Origin: Acetobacterium wieringae
Lineage (GTDB): Bacteria; Bacillota; Clostridia; Eubacteriales; Eubacteriaceae
Reading direction: 5' to 3'
DNA length: 64,000 nucleotides
Assembly: GCF_001766835.1 (NCBI RefSeq)
Contig: NZ_LKEU01000037.1
Location: 124,001 to 188,000, forward strand
Every line of letters begins with the position of its first letter. Within the stretch, counting starts at the first letter, position 1. A model generated the notes under the pieces. It did not search any database and was not told the origin of the DNA. It saw only the letters and a list, made by a program, of their open reading frames with translations. Shown in pieces: positions 1 through 8,408 of the stretch. Both the position numbers and the translations under genes were made by a program.

Positions 1-636
1 GGGCACCGTCAGTTTTTTTAGGGTGACTACAATCGAGTCAACCTTAGGCTTGGGAATAAATACATGCGCTGGCACTTCGAAATCAATCGAAATATCCGCA
101 TAAAATTGTGCCACGATACTCAGTGATCCGTAAGCTTTGGTCCCTGGAACGCCACATAGACGCTCGCCCACCTCTTTTTGAATTAAGAAAGTCATGCTTT
201 CAATCGGCAGATCCGATTCCAGAAACCCCATAATGATGGGGGTAGTAATATAATAGGGTAAGTTTGCCACAATCTTAAGCGGCATTGTGACAAGTTGATC
301 TCCCAGAATCTCCCGGACGTTGGTTTTTAAGATGTCACCCTGGACAATCTCAACATTGTCACAGTCATTCAGGGTTTCATGAAGAACCGGTATCAGTTTT
401 TTATCGATTTCTACTGAAATAACCTTGCCAGCATGATCACTGAGAGCCTGCGTCATGGTGCCAATCCCCGGTCCGATTTCCAGCACCAAGTCCCTTTCGC
501 TCACGTCTCCGGCTTTAACAATTTTTTGAACAATATTCTCATCAATTAAAAAATTCTGTCCAAATCGTTTATTGAAGTGAAGATCATACTTTTTTAACAG
601 TGCTTCGATGACCCGTGGTGATGTTAATTTTTCCAT
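1..636 (-). CDS. rsmA: 16S rRNA dimethyladenosine transferase RsmA (KsgA), C-terminus cut by window edge
   Basis: Partial gene; the first 212 codons are in the window and the C-terminus lies beyond base 1. RsmA dimethylates two adjacent adenines in the 3'-terminal hairpin of 16S rRNA, using S-adenosylmethionine during 30S maturation. The family hallmarks are all read on the minus strand: GQNFL at residues 26-30, SAM motif I LEIGPGIGT at 52-60, and catalytic motif NLPYYI at 125-130. The ATG at 634-636 is preceded by GGAAGGATATG on the minus strand. An overlapping ATG at 638-640 is in another frame and is not used. Identification is secure; the only missing part is the C-terminal domain. Confidence 0.95.
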   Translation of the reverse strand, partial: MEKLTSPRVIEALLKKYDLHFNKRFGQNFLIDENIVQKIVKAGDVSERDLVLEIGPGIGTMTQALSDHAGKVISVEIDKKLIPVLHETLNDCDNVEIVQGDILKTNVREILGDQLVTMPLKIVANLPYYITTPIIMGFLESDLPIESMTFLIQKEVGERLCGVPGTKAYGSLSIVAQFYADISIDFEVPAHVFIPKPKVDSIVVTLKKLTVP

Positions 637-1436
637 TCATATCCTTCCATTTTGCAACTATTTAGGCTTATATGTGAATCTTTAATGTTCCATCTATAAC
701 TTAACTATTATACACTTTATTTAATCCCGCGGGAAGACCTTATCTCGGTTTCGAATTAAAACTCTCCCTCCCTGTTATTTTGAATCTTTTATCAGAGCGG
801 CCAGAATTTTCTAAATAGGTAGATACGTGATATGCTGTTTCTATTGAATTAAGCTGCTGAATTCGCATTATCAAGAAATTTTTATTGAATCAAAAGGCGC
901 TATGTAAATTTCATATTCACATCTACTTACTTTTGGGCTTCTAAACGTAGTCAACCCATTTGTTTTACTTTATTGCCGGAGATGCTTCTTCACCCCATTT
1001 TAGGCTATCTAAGCGGCAACTTTTCTGAAAACTATCGTTTTTTATTTCTGTTGGCCCGGAAAAAAATGGCATTTGCATAAAAAAGAAAACGCAATCACGA
1101 CTCATTCTCAGACCTTAATTTTACTTTTTAGGAAGCTATTTCATTTTAACTTAAATTAAAATTAATCGTATTTGCAGTTAATTTCAATGTCAATTTACTT
1201 CGAACTGCTCATTGTCATGAAAACCCTGTATTTAAAGCCATTTATTCTCGTCTTACTTTTATTTATCTGAGCTGACTCCAAAGATTTCTTAAATGGTTTT
1301 TATCAGACCCTTGCTAAATATCAAACCATCATGTATTATACGCTTTGCCAATTTGTAAATAATTTGCAACTATCAATGATGCATTTCAGTCACACACAAC
1401 ACCGTGACACCATCATGTTTTGACATTGGAGGTCAA
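637..1436. other. AT-rich intergenic region, about 800 bp
   Basis: No open frame with coding character, RNA gene or long repeat was recognised. The right end holds a probable promoter for the CHAP protein, listed separately. The rest is AT-rich and full of stops in all frames. It may contain the rsmA promoter or decayed sequence. Confidence 0.5.
1311..1339 (+). promoter_or_regulatory. Probable sigma-A promoter of the CHAP protein gene
   Basis: TTGCTA at 1311-1316 and TATTAT at 1334-1339 are separated by 17 bp, about 95 bp upstream of the start codon. Based on sequence match only. Confidence 0.45.
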
Positions 1437-2375
1437 ATGAAAAAAAACTCAATAAAAAATACTTGCGTAAGTCTTGCCTTGGCATTATGCCTGGGCCTAT
1501 TACCAGGAACTGTAATGGCTGAAGAAGCCGAGCTCGATTTAACAGAAATCGCTCAGGCTGTGGAAACAACTGAAACCTCGGCAGCTCTGCCCAGCTTATT
1601 CACAGCCAGAACTACTGCACCAGGTGCTGATAACACCTATTTCTTTGCCAGCAATCCATATTCCCAAGGTGGATATGGACTACCTAACTGTACCGCCTAT
1701 GCCTTTGGCCGAGCGTACGAAATTTTAGGAACCACGCCAAATTTAGCAATGGGCAATGCAAATTCCTGGTGGGCTTATAATCAAAACACTGGTTATTATC
1801 CCTCAGGTTCCACACCAAAACTTGGCGCTGTAATCTGTTGGGGTGGCAGTTCAGATGGACATGTGGCAATCGTTGAGGCGATCAATGGTGATACGGTTAC
1901 GCTCTCAGAATCCACCTATAGTGGCATCTACTTTCAAAATTACACCTATACAATTGGAGCTGAAGATGCCACCTCGGTCGGCGGCTTTCAGGGTTATATC
2001 TACATCGGTGATTATATTGATGCCGCATCAGACGTAACCCCCCCATCCTTGTCAGATGTACTGGTTACTGACTATCAGGATGAAGGAATCAAGGTCACTG
2101 CGCTGGTTTCAGATGACCTTAGCGGAATCGGATCGGTCTACTTTCCTGTCTGGACCGAAAACAACGGACAGGATGATTTAATCTGGCATGAAGGAACTGT
2201 TGACGGCAATGTGGCCAGCTGTTTTATTCCATACAGTGATCACAACACTGAACTTGGTGACTACAATGTCCATATTTATGCTTACGATAATGCCGGTCAC
2301 TACACGATGACTGGTACCACCATCACGAAGGCCGATACCTTTACCAGTCTGGGCAAAGTTGCTCTTGAAAGCTAG
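1437..2375 (+). CDS. Secreted CHAP-domain peptidoglycan amidase with GBS Bsp-like repeat
   Basis: A 312-residue exported protein, probably a peptidoglycan amidase or endopeptidase. The ATG at 1437 is chosen because GGAGG at 1428-1432 lies just upstream and a typical signal peptide follows, with cleavage near residue 29 after VMA. An in-frame start 33 bp earlier has no such site. The CHAP domain spans about residues 60-190, with the nucleophile Cys in NCTAYAFGR (near 85) and the His in GHVAIVE (near 142). Residues about 200-302 resemble the GBS Bsp-like repeat found beside CHAP and SH3 domains in streptococcal and clostridial wall proteins. A strong terminator follows. It probably acts in wall turnover; the bond cut cannot be read from sequence. 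Confidence 0.85.
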   Translation: MKKNSIKNTCVSLALALCLGLLPGTVMAEEAELDLTEIAQAVETTETSAALPSLFTARTTAPGADNTYFFASNPYSQGGYGLPNCTAYAFGRAYEILGTTPNLAMGNANSWWAYNQNTGYYPSGSTPKLGAVICWGGSSDGHVAIVEAINGDTVTLSESTYSGIYFQNYTYTIGAEDATSVGGFQGYIYIGDYIDAASDVTPPSLSDVLVTDYQDEGIKVTALVSDDLSGIGSVYFPVWTENNGQDDLIWHEGTVDGNVASCFIPYSDHNTELGDYNVHIYAYDNAGHYTMTGTTITKADTFTSLGKVALES

Positions 2376-2387
2376 TTAATTACATCC

Positions 2388-2438
2388 ATCAAAAAGCCTT
2401 CCAATCGACGTTTAAACGTCAATGGAAGGCTTTTTGAT
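2388..2438 (+). terminator. Rho-independent terminator after the CHAP protein gene
   Basis: An inverted repeat AAAAGCCTTCCA / TGGAAGGCTTTT with an inner GACGTTTAAACGTC palindrome and a T tail. It lies 12 bp past the stop codon. Confidence 0.85.
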
Positions 2439-2644
2439 TTCAATCTAGGCAGCAACTTTTCAGGGACGTTTGCGGTTCACCACCCTATCATACAAAATTT
2501 TTTCTGCCGCATTTAGGGGAAATCGTTGTCGTGATCGGTGATCTTTTTAATTATTGGAATTTTTCTTGTCACATTGGTTAAAACAATATAAGATAGAGCT
2601 ATTAAGATAATATTCAACCATACTAAAATTCCAGGAGGTCGTAT

Positions 2645-2977
2645 ATGAAAACCCTTGAAACTCAATTTGGCCATTCAAATCTTCTTAATGATGACGGTTC
2701 GGTGATTGGTATTCAAGATGATCTTGATTTGATCAGAAATTATTTTACGCCTGCATTTATGAAAACACACACCGTTTTCTCCTGCCTTGATGACTTCTTA
2801 CAATCAGCTGGATTTTTAGTTGCCACCCAGCAGGATTTTGAACAGATTCCACTTTCTACAATGAATGCCTGGGTTCAGCAAAACAGCCAGTATCTGGATT
2901 GGACAGAAATAGTTGCTGCTGCTGGTGATTTCTACTTTGACAATCAAATGAAAGCCATAAAATTTAAATATATCTAA
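2645..2977 (+). CDS. Hypothetical protein, 110 aa
   Basis: The ATG is preceded by AGGAGGTCGTAT, an excellent ribosome-binding site, so the gene is probably real. The protein is soluble, acidic and rich in aromatic residues, with no signal peptide, membrane segment, Cys motif or repeat. I do not recognise the family. It is a stand-alone gene 270 bp after the CHAP gene terminator and about 70 bp ahead of the hydroxyacid dehydrogenase start, so it could share a transcript with the latter, although that gene has its own strong ribosome-binding site. Confidence 0.65.
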   Translation: MKTLETQFGHSNLLNDDGSVIGIQDDLDLIRNYFTPAFMKTHTVFSCLDDFLQSAGFLVATQQDFEQIPLSTMNAWVQQNSQYLDWTEIVAAAGDFYFDNQMKAIKFKYI

Positions 2978-3046
2978 ACAAACTTGGTTGTACTTAAATC
3001 GCTGTCATTATATAATGAAGATAATTTATCCAACGGAGGTATCCCT

Positions 3047-4036
3047 GTGACCAAGATTCTGATCCTGACATCAACAAAGCGTGTCGAAAAATTTTCTGAT
3101 TTATCTGTCCTCCCCAAAGACTGGGAATTCGTTTTCGGTGAAAGCCTGAATACCGATGATGCAATACTAAACGTTGCCAGTGATGCTGATTTTATTTTTG
3201 CGGATGCTGTCCGGGAAGTCAGCAAAACCCTGATCGATAACATGCCGAATCTCAAACTTATCCATTCCGAAGGTGTGGGATATAATAAAATCGACATCCT
3301 GGCCGCTAAAGAAAAAAGCATCTATGTCTGTAACAATACCGCCGCCAACTCTGCTGCGGTGGCAGAGCAAACGATTCTACTAATATTAGGCCTGCAGCGA
3401 AGGCTTCTAGAAGGCGATCAGCTGGTACGTAGTGGTCAGCAGATCCAGGCCAAAGGTTCGTTTATTCTCGATGGTATTCCGGAACTGGGTTCCTGTCATG
3501 TGGGACTGGTCGGTATGGGTTCCATTGCCCTTGAAACAGCCAAACGGTTACAGCCATTTGGTGCGCAGTTCAGTTATTTCAATCGTTCCCGAAAAAGCAC
3601 GGTTGAGAACGAATTAGGCCTTTGCTATCTGCCGCTGGAAGAACTCTGCAAGCAGTGCGATATTATCAGTCTCCATTTGCCGGTAACTCCAGAAACCACT
3701 GGTCTGATCAATGCAGACCTGCTGTCTCTGATGAAACCGACCACCCTACTTATCAACACAGCCCGGGGCGAGCTGGTCGTTCAAGAAGATCTGGTTGCTG
3801 CATTAGCAGCTGGGCAGATCGCCGGGGCTGGTCTTGATACCCTGTACCCGGAACCGGTAATGTTGGATAACCCACTGCTTAATCTGCCGGAAAGCTGTCA
3901 TTATAAACTGCTATTTAGCCCACATATTGGCGGAACCACTAAACCGGCTTTTGAAAAAATGCATAAAACGGTCTGGGCGAATATTCTAGCCGTTTCAAAA
4001 GGAACCTGCCCAATAAATATTGTTAATGGTTTATAA
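3047..4036 (+). CDS. D-isomer-specific 2-hydroxyacid dehydrogenase
   Basis: A 329-residue NAD(P)-dependent oxidoreductase of the D-2-hydroxyacid dehydrogenase family (D-lactate, glycerate, phosphoglycerate types). GTG at 3047 is preferred because GGAGG lies 7-8 bp upstream. The longer frame from 2984 lacks a site and adds residues outside the fold. The Rossmann loop GLVGMGSIALETAKRL lies near the middle, followed by the substrate Arg in INTARGELV, Glu in LDTLYPEP and catalytic His in SPHIGGTT. There is no ACT domain, so it is not a long SerA. Physiological substrate unknown. Confidence 0.88.
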   Translation: MTKILILTSTKRVEKFSDLSVLPKDWEFVFGESLNTDDAILNVASDADFIFADAVREVSKTLIDNMPNLKLIHSEGVGYNKIDILAAKEKSIYVCNNTAANSAAVAEQTILLILGLQRRLLEGDQLVRSGQQIQAKGSFILDGIPELGSCHVGLVGMGSIALETAKRLQPFGAQFSYFNRSRKSTVENELGLCYLPLEELCKQCDIISLHLPVTPETTGLINADLLSLMKPTTLLINTARGELVVQEDLVAALAAGQIAGAGLDTLYPEPVMLDNPLLNLPESCHYKLLFSPHIGGTTKPAFEKMHKTVWANILAVSKGTCPINIVNGL

Positions 4037-4047
4037 TCCATGCAAAA

Positions 4048-4084
4048 TGAACAGGTCGTCATCAAATGTCCTGACGACCTGTTC
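4048..4084. terminator. Inverted repeat between convergent genes, possible terminator
   Basis: TGAACAGGTCGTC (4048-4060) and GACGACCTGTTCA (4072-4084) form a perfect 13-bp stem with an 11-nt loop. T runs are short on both sides, so termination strength is uncertain. It lies between convergent genes. Confidence 0.6.
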
Positions 4085-4130
4085 ATATAGAAATCACCCG
4101 ATCTTCAGTTTCTTAAACGATATCTAGTTT

Positions 4131-4541
4131 TTAAAGAAATCGCTGTGTCAATAAAACCAGAATTTCGATCATAATTCCTGCGATACCAAATAAAGCCGGA
4201 TTAAAATAATAGCGATGATCACCAGGAATCATAATTTCTTCAGGCCTATCCGATTTGTAACGGATTTTGACGATGTCTCCCAAATCATAGCGCTTATCCC
4301 CCTGAGAAGCCAATGCGGCCGTTCGATACACTTTTTCAGCAATCATGTATTCCAGAATTGGAGTATACTCATCATATACCTGCCGTCCAGTACGCACCTT
4401 ATTTTCGCGCATTCCTACTACCACCGCTTCAACTTGAATTCCACTCTTTTCAATTATTTTCAATTTCATAAGTTTTAGGATTGAAAAAATAATGAGCACA
4501 ATTCCCACAATTCTAATAATTACCAAGATCAGTGATATCAT
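4131..4541 (-). CDS. DUF3592-like small membrane protein
   Basis: A 136-residue protein with an N-terminal membrane helix (about residues 3-25) and a second at the C-terminus (about 112-133). Between them is a soluble segment with the features of DUF3592 proteins: a beta-rich stretch, YTPILEY, a conserved YDLGDIVKIRY and a following P. Function of the family is unknown. It reads opposite to the upstream dehydrogenase and about 100 bp downstream of the flavodoxin gene, so it may share that transcript. Confidence 0.65.
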   Translation of the reverse strand: MISLILVIIRIVGIVLIIFSILKLMKLKIIEKSGIQVEAVVVGMRENKVRTGRQVYDEYTPILEYMIAEKVYRTAALASQGDKRYDLGDIVKIRYKSDRPEEIMIPGDHRYYFNPALFGIAGIMIEILVLLTQRFL

Positions 4542-4640
4542 TGAACGTCACAACCTTTCATCCACTAGTTCGGGGATTCTTGCGATAGGATAAATGCATT
4601 GTCCATCGTTACTAGCGATTTAATCTTTCCGCATTAACAC

Positions 4641-5402
4641 CTATTTAAATTCGACCTGCTTTTTCATGGTGGCCACCCCCATATTGGCGATAATCCCTGC
4701 CACACCGTTTTTTATGGGATTCACTCGAGTTGGATAAAAATAATTGGTTTTTGTTCGATAATATTCGTAATCTGCTGGCAGGTTCTGCTCAAAAAGACTG
4801 GCCATTTTTTTAAACATCCGGAACCAGATCAGGTTCCCCAGCGATGGTGAAGCAAGCTTTTTATTCTTCATCGATCGATAGAGACGATCAGCAGCTTTTT
4901 CAATATCGTTTTGTACCCGCTCCTCATAAGATTTTGTGGTTTCCCATGGGGTGGTGGTGATTTTTAATTCGCAAACCTTGTTGCTGCCGCCCAAGGTCAT
5001 CCCCATGGATGCATTAACCTTGGACAAACCAGAGCCGCCATTTGCAACCAGCATCAGGGATTGATTAAAAAACTTCGGTCGATGCAAACTGTGGGCAAAA
5101 CGATCAATAAAATTTTTCATCAGCGCACTGACATTCATGGCATAACCCGGGGTACTGAGAATGACACCGTCGGCACTTAATATTTCTGCTTCAATGCTGT
5201 TTTTATCATCCTTAAGGGGACATAGCTGCTCCCCTTTGCCAATGCAGGCAAAACAACCCCGACAGAGTTTTAAATCTGCGTCCTTTAAAAAAACATATGA
5301 AAATTCAACCGAATCCAAACGAGAGAGCTCACCCTCAATCTTCCGCACAATCTCAAAACCCTTCCCTTTGTGGGGACTTCCCATAATTGCAATAACTTTC
5401 AT
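4641..5402 (-). CDS. Flavodoxin-family NAD(P)H-dependent oxidoreductase with Cys motif
   Basis: A 253-residue protein of the NADPH-dependent FMN reductase/iron-sulfur flavoprotein-like family. The FMN phosphate loop reads MGSPHKGKG at the N-terminus. A Cys cluster CRGCFACIGKGEQLC lies near residues 48-62, followed by the DDK segment and the GVILSTPGYAMNVSALMKNFIDR segment typical of the fold. The last 80 residues form an extra region common in clostridial homologues. It probably transfers electrons from a reduced pyridine nucleotide or ferredoxin to an unknown acceptor. Whether the cysteines bind Fe-S cannot be decided here. It lies 19 bp downstream of the 85-residue gene, suggesting an operon. 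Confidence 0.8.
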   Translation of the reverse strand: MKVIAIMGSPHKGKGFEIVRKIEGELSRLDSVEFSYVFLKDADLKLCRGCFACIGKGEQLCPLKDDKNSIEAEILSADGVILSTPGYAMNVSALMKNFIDRFAHSLHRPKFFNQSLMLVANGGSGLSKVNASMGMTLGGSNKVCELKITTTPWETTKSYEERVQNDIEKAADRLYRSMKNKKLASPSLGNLIWFRMFKKMASLFEQNLPADYEYYRTKTNYFYPTRVNPIKNGVAGIIANMGVATMKKQVEFK

Positions 5403-5421
5403 GCTGATCTCACTTCCAATC

Positions 5422-5679
5422 TTATTTTAAGTTTTCTTTGTTTTTCTTGATCAGATTGACAAACAGTTTTTCATTTGGAGACAAGGCTTCGATTTTTGCT
5501 GTTTTTAAATGATTATAGTACGCATCCATGCTTTTTAATTGATCAATCAGCTTTAATAAACTGTGATGCGCTTCCTGGTCTTCTGGTGTTTGTGGTTTAG
5601 CTTGGTCAAAAATGGATTCCAGCTCTTTTTTGGCCTGATTCATAATCGTTTGTGCTTCAATGTATTCCTGATTTAACAT
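5422..5679 (-). CDS. Hypothetical helical protein, 85 aa
   Basis: A short, charged, all-helical protein with heptad-like spacing and no Cys motif or membrane helix. It resembles small YlbF-like or regulatory helical proteins in composition only, and I assign no function. The start follows AGAAAGAAGAAT on the minus strand, a weak site. It lies 19 bp upstream of the flavodoxin-family gene and probably shares its transcript. Confidence 0.55.
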   Translation of the reverse strand: MLNQEYIEAQTIMNQAKKELESIFDQAKPQTPEDQEAHHSLLKLIDQLKSMDAYYNHLKTAKIEALSPNEKLFVNLIKKNKENLK

Positions 5680-5792
5680 ACTATTCTTCTTTCTGATTTT
5701 ATTTTGGGTTGTTATATAATGCTATTTAAAACTATTACACGTGAATGATATCATAAAATCAGGATGGTTGTGAACTAAATCGAACTCTCCCA

Positions 5793-5829
5793 TTAAAAAA
5801 AGCGTATCAAACTCAGCTTTGATACGCTT
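5793..5829 (-). terminator. Terminator of the ABC exporter operon
   Basis: On the minus strand AAGCGTATCAAA pairs with TTTGATACGCTT, followed by a run of seven T. It lies 10 bp past the permease stop codon. Confidence 0.88.
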
Positions 5830-5838
5830 GTCACCAAT

Positions 5839-6849
5839 TTAGAGTCGGCGATATTTCTTTAGCGCAGTCACATTTGCTAAAAAAAGCACCCCAATAAAAA
5901 CGACTGAGCCCGCTAACCAGGGCCATATCTCGACAACCCCCTTACCCTGAATCATAATCATTTCCAGGGCCGTGCAACCATAGTAAATTGGCGTCAGGTA
6001 ACACAGGTTTCCCAGCCCAAAGGGAATGGTGTCAATCGGGATCAGCCCTGAGAAAAAGATCTGCGGAATGATGATTACCGGAATAAATTGAACCAATTGT
6101 AATTCATTGTTGGCAAAAATCGATACCAACGCCCCCACCGAAACTGCCGAAAAAGCCATTAGGATCATAACAAAGGTACATAGCGCCACCGATCCTTCCA
6201 CCTGAAGCTGCAGCACATACACTGCGTACAGGATAATCACCACACTTTGAACTGCAGCCAGCAAACCATACCCCAGGGTATAGCCCCCAATGACATCGAC
6301 TCGTCTGATCGGAGTCATCAGCATCCGCTCCAAAGTCTGCCCAAACCGCTCCCGGACAAATGACATTCCCGAAAGAATAAAGACAAAGAAAAATGAAATC
6401 ACGCCCAAAAAAACATAGGAAAGCGAATCCAGTTGATTATCCCCAGCTGTTTCATATACATAGTCAACAATCAACTCATTTTGCGTTGGTTGCAAGGCTT
6501 GAGTGGTATCCTGAATGGCTTCCAGAGCAGCAACGGATTTGGAATTTTTCTCCAGCAATTCAATGTGTGTCCCCGCACTGTCAGCCCAGATCAACGCATC
6601 GACATCATTGGCCTCCAGATAATCTGCAGCCTCTGGTTTTTCGGTTTCTAAAATAACTGTGGCATGGTTCTCAAGCTCAGCAACAAATTTTTCATTCATA
6701 TCGTATACAGCAATTTGCGGTATATAATTTGAATCTCCGAGAATAAAAAATAGCAGGGTTAGAATCAGCAGTGGTGCAAATAAGAGTAGTCCCAATGATC
6801 GCTTATCATTTTTCATCTGACCAAGGATCCGTTTAATAATGCTTAACAT
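5839..6849 (-). CDS. ABC-2 type exporter permease
   Basis: A 336-residue membrane subunit of an ABC-2 exporter. One N-terminal helix (about residues 18-38) is followed by a large extracytoplasmic domain (about 40-140), then five helices including the ABC-2 signature region near FVRERFGQTLERMLMTPIRR. This matches the DrrB/YhfI-like drug and lipid exporters. It overlaps the ATPase gene by 7 bp, so the two are translationally coupled. A TetR regulator is divergent, which suggests export of a toxic compound. Substrate unknown. Confidence 0.88.
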   Translation of the reverse strand: MLSIIKRILGQMKNDKRSLGLLLFAPLLILTLLFFILGDSNYIPQIAVYDMNEKFVAELENHATVILETEKPEAADYLEANDVDALIWADSAGTHIELLEKNSKSVAALEAIQDTTQALQPTQNELIVDYVYETAGDNQLDSLSYVFLGVISFFFVFILSGMSFVRERFGQTLERMLMTPIRRVDVIGGYTLGYGLLAAVQSVVIILYAVYVLQLQVEGSVALCTFVMILMAFSAVSVGALVSIFANNELQLVQFIPVIIIPQIFFSGLIPIDTIPFGLGNLCYLTPIYYGCTALEMIMIQGKGVVEIWPWLAGSVVFIGVLFLANVTALKKYRRL

Positions 6850-7574
6850 GATATGACCTCCTTTTCAGGATGCTTATCCATAAAAAATAATTCTTCAATA
6901 TTACCATCGGGAGTCTGATCGATCAAATTCTTAACGGTATCCTTCGCAATGATATGACCATTACGAAGCAAAGCGGCATCGTCACATTGAGAAACCTCAT
7001 CCATGACATGGGTGGTCACCAAAATGGTCGTGCCCTGATTTCGCAGCTGCTTGAGATAAAGCCATATTTTACGCCGCAGCACCGGGTCAACTCCCACTGT
7101 TGGTTCATCCAGTAACAGGAGCTTGGGTTTATGAATCAGCGCTACTGCCAATGAGATTCTTTTTTTCATCCCGCCGGAGCAGTCACGCACCAACTTATTT
7201 TTACACGCTGCCATATCAACAATCTGGAGCAGTACTTCGGCTTCGGCAGCAAATGTTTTCCAGTTTAGCCGTTGCAAACCCGAAAAAAATTTCAGATTTT
7301 CCCAGACTGACAACTCTTCATATAATGCTTCATTTTGCGGCATATAGCCGATCAGCGCCAACAGTTGGCGATTTGGTACGGCAATGCCGCCGATTGTTAC
7401 GCTCCCGCCATCAGCGGGGATAGCCCCCATCATGATGCGTAACAAGGTGGTCTTACCTGAACCGGATGCACCCAGCAGACAGAAGATCCGGCCCGCCTCG
7501 ATTGTCAAACTGATCTGATTGAGAACCTGCTGTTGTTTAAATGATTTGCTCACTTCACAGACGATTGTTTCCAT
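6843..7574 (-). CDS. ABC transporter ATP-binding subunit
   Basis: A 243-residue ATPase partner of the ABC-2 permease. Walker A is GASGSGKTT, the Q-loop region reads GYMPQNEALYEEL, the signature is SGGMKKR, Walker B is LLLLDEP, and the switch His is in VTTHVMDE. The length is normal for this family. It is the first gene of a two-gene operon that faces away from a TetR regulator. The shared intergenic region carries a candidate operator. Confidence 0.92.
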   Translation of the reverse strand: METIVCEVSKSFKQQQVLNQISLTIEAGRIFCLLGASGSGKTTLLRIMMGAIPADGGSVTIGGIAVPNRQLLALIGYMPQNEALYEELSVWENLKFFSGLQRLNWKTFAAEAEVLLQIVDMAACKNKLVRDCSGGMKKRISLAVALIHKPKLLLLDEPTVGVDPVLRRKIWLYLKQLRNQGTTILVTTHVMDEVSQCDDAALLRNGHIIAKDTVKNLIDQTPDGNIEELFFMDKHPEKEVISC

Positions 7575-7638
7575 TTTTAATTCCCTCTTTATTGTATTTG
7601 ATTATTCTCATTTTAATCCCGATTCCTGTTTATTTCAA

Positions 7639-7663
7639 CCAACAGAGTTCCGTAACCTGTTGG
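7639..7663. promoter_or_regulatory. Candidate TetR operator between the divergent exporter and regulator
   Basis: A near-perfect palindrome: CCAACAG-A-GTT-CCGT-AAC-CTGTTGG. It lies in the 158-bp region between the two divergent start codons and just upstream of the regulator's promoter. Size and position fit a TetR dimer site. Confidence 0.6.
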
Positions 7664-7669
7664 ATTTTC

Positions 7670-7698
7670 TTGTTAATCCCAGTGGCTTCGGATATAAT
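7670..7698 (+). promoter_or_regulatory. Sigma-A promoter of the TetR gene
   Basis: TTGTTA (7670-7675) and TATAAT (7693-7698) with 17-bp spacing, 35 bp before the chosen start codon. Confidence 0.65.
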
Positions 7699-7732
7699 CA
7701 AGAAGACTGATTCCGACAATGAGGTAACCAAT

Positions 7733-8332
7733 ATGAATATGACTTTATCAGCAACTGCTACAGTGACCCGCCAGAACCTGATCGATTCCTTTTGGCTGTT
7801 ATATTGCCAAAAGAACATTGAAAAGATTACTGTCAAGGAAATTTGTGAAATTGCGGGCTACAATCGCTCAACTTTTTATGTGTATTTTAACGATGTCTAT
7901 GAAATTTTAGAAGAAATTGAAGAACAGACCATTACGGTTGAGGATTTTAGAAGCATTGTTATAAAGAATCTTTTTTATGGCAATCTTTTTCGAGATCATC
8001 GAAAAAAAGTTATTCTCAAATCAATTCTTGAATTTTTTGAAAAAAATAAAACCTATCTTCCGGTTTTGCTGGGAGAAAACGGTGATCCCCACTTCAGACA
8101 AAAAGTCTTAAAGAAACTCACCCCGACGGTGCTGTCAATGTATAAAAAACTGTCTCCGAATGAACTGCTGGAGGTAAGCTATTTAATGGAATACCAGAGT
8201 GCCGCAATGCTTAGCACCATTGCCAAATGGTATGCCAACGACAAAGACCTGCCGACGGAACAATTTCTGGAATTGCTTTTGGCCGTGACAACCAACGGCA
8301 TTCAATCCGAGTTATCAAAATACCGGCGCTAA
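7733..8332 (+). CDS. TetR/AcrR-family regulator divergent from the ABC exporter
   Basis: A 199-residue regulator. The ATG at 7733 has GAGGT 7 bp upstream and lies downstream of a good promoter. The long in-frame extension from 7541 overlaps that promoter and the exporter start, so it is rejected. The N-terminal HTH reads ITVKEICEIAGYNRSTFYVYF, typical of TetR. The C-terminal ligand domain is of a type common in clostridial TetR proteins. The divergent arrangement and palindrome suggest that it represses the exporter and perhaps itself. Ligand unknown. Confidence 0.85.
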   Translation: MNMTLSATATVTRQNLIDSFWLLYCQKNIEKITVKEICEIAGYNRSTFYVYFNDVYEILEEIEEQTITVEDFRSIVIKNLFYGNLFRDHRKKVILKSILEFFEKNKTYLPVLLGENGDPHFRQKVLKKLTPTVLSMYKKLSPNELLEVSYLMEYQSAAMLSTIAKWYANDKDLPTEQFLELLLAVTTNGIQSELSKYRR

Positions 8333-8357
8333 ATTCAGTCCAGCTCATCGGACTTAA

Positions 8358-8395
8358 AACAGCCCCTAGATAGTCGAAACTATTTAAGGGCTGTT
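8358..8395 (-). terminator. Terminator after the thymidylate synthase-like gene
   Basis: AACAGCCCCTA-GATAGT / ACTAT-TTAAGGGCTGTT stem between convergent genes. On the minus strand it is followed by TTTT. It may serve both directions. Confidence 0.7.
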
Positions 8396-8408
8396 ACGTT
8401 AAATGATT

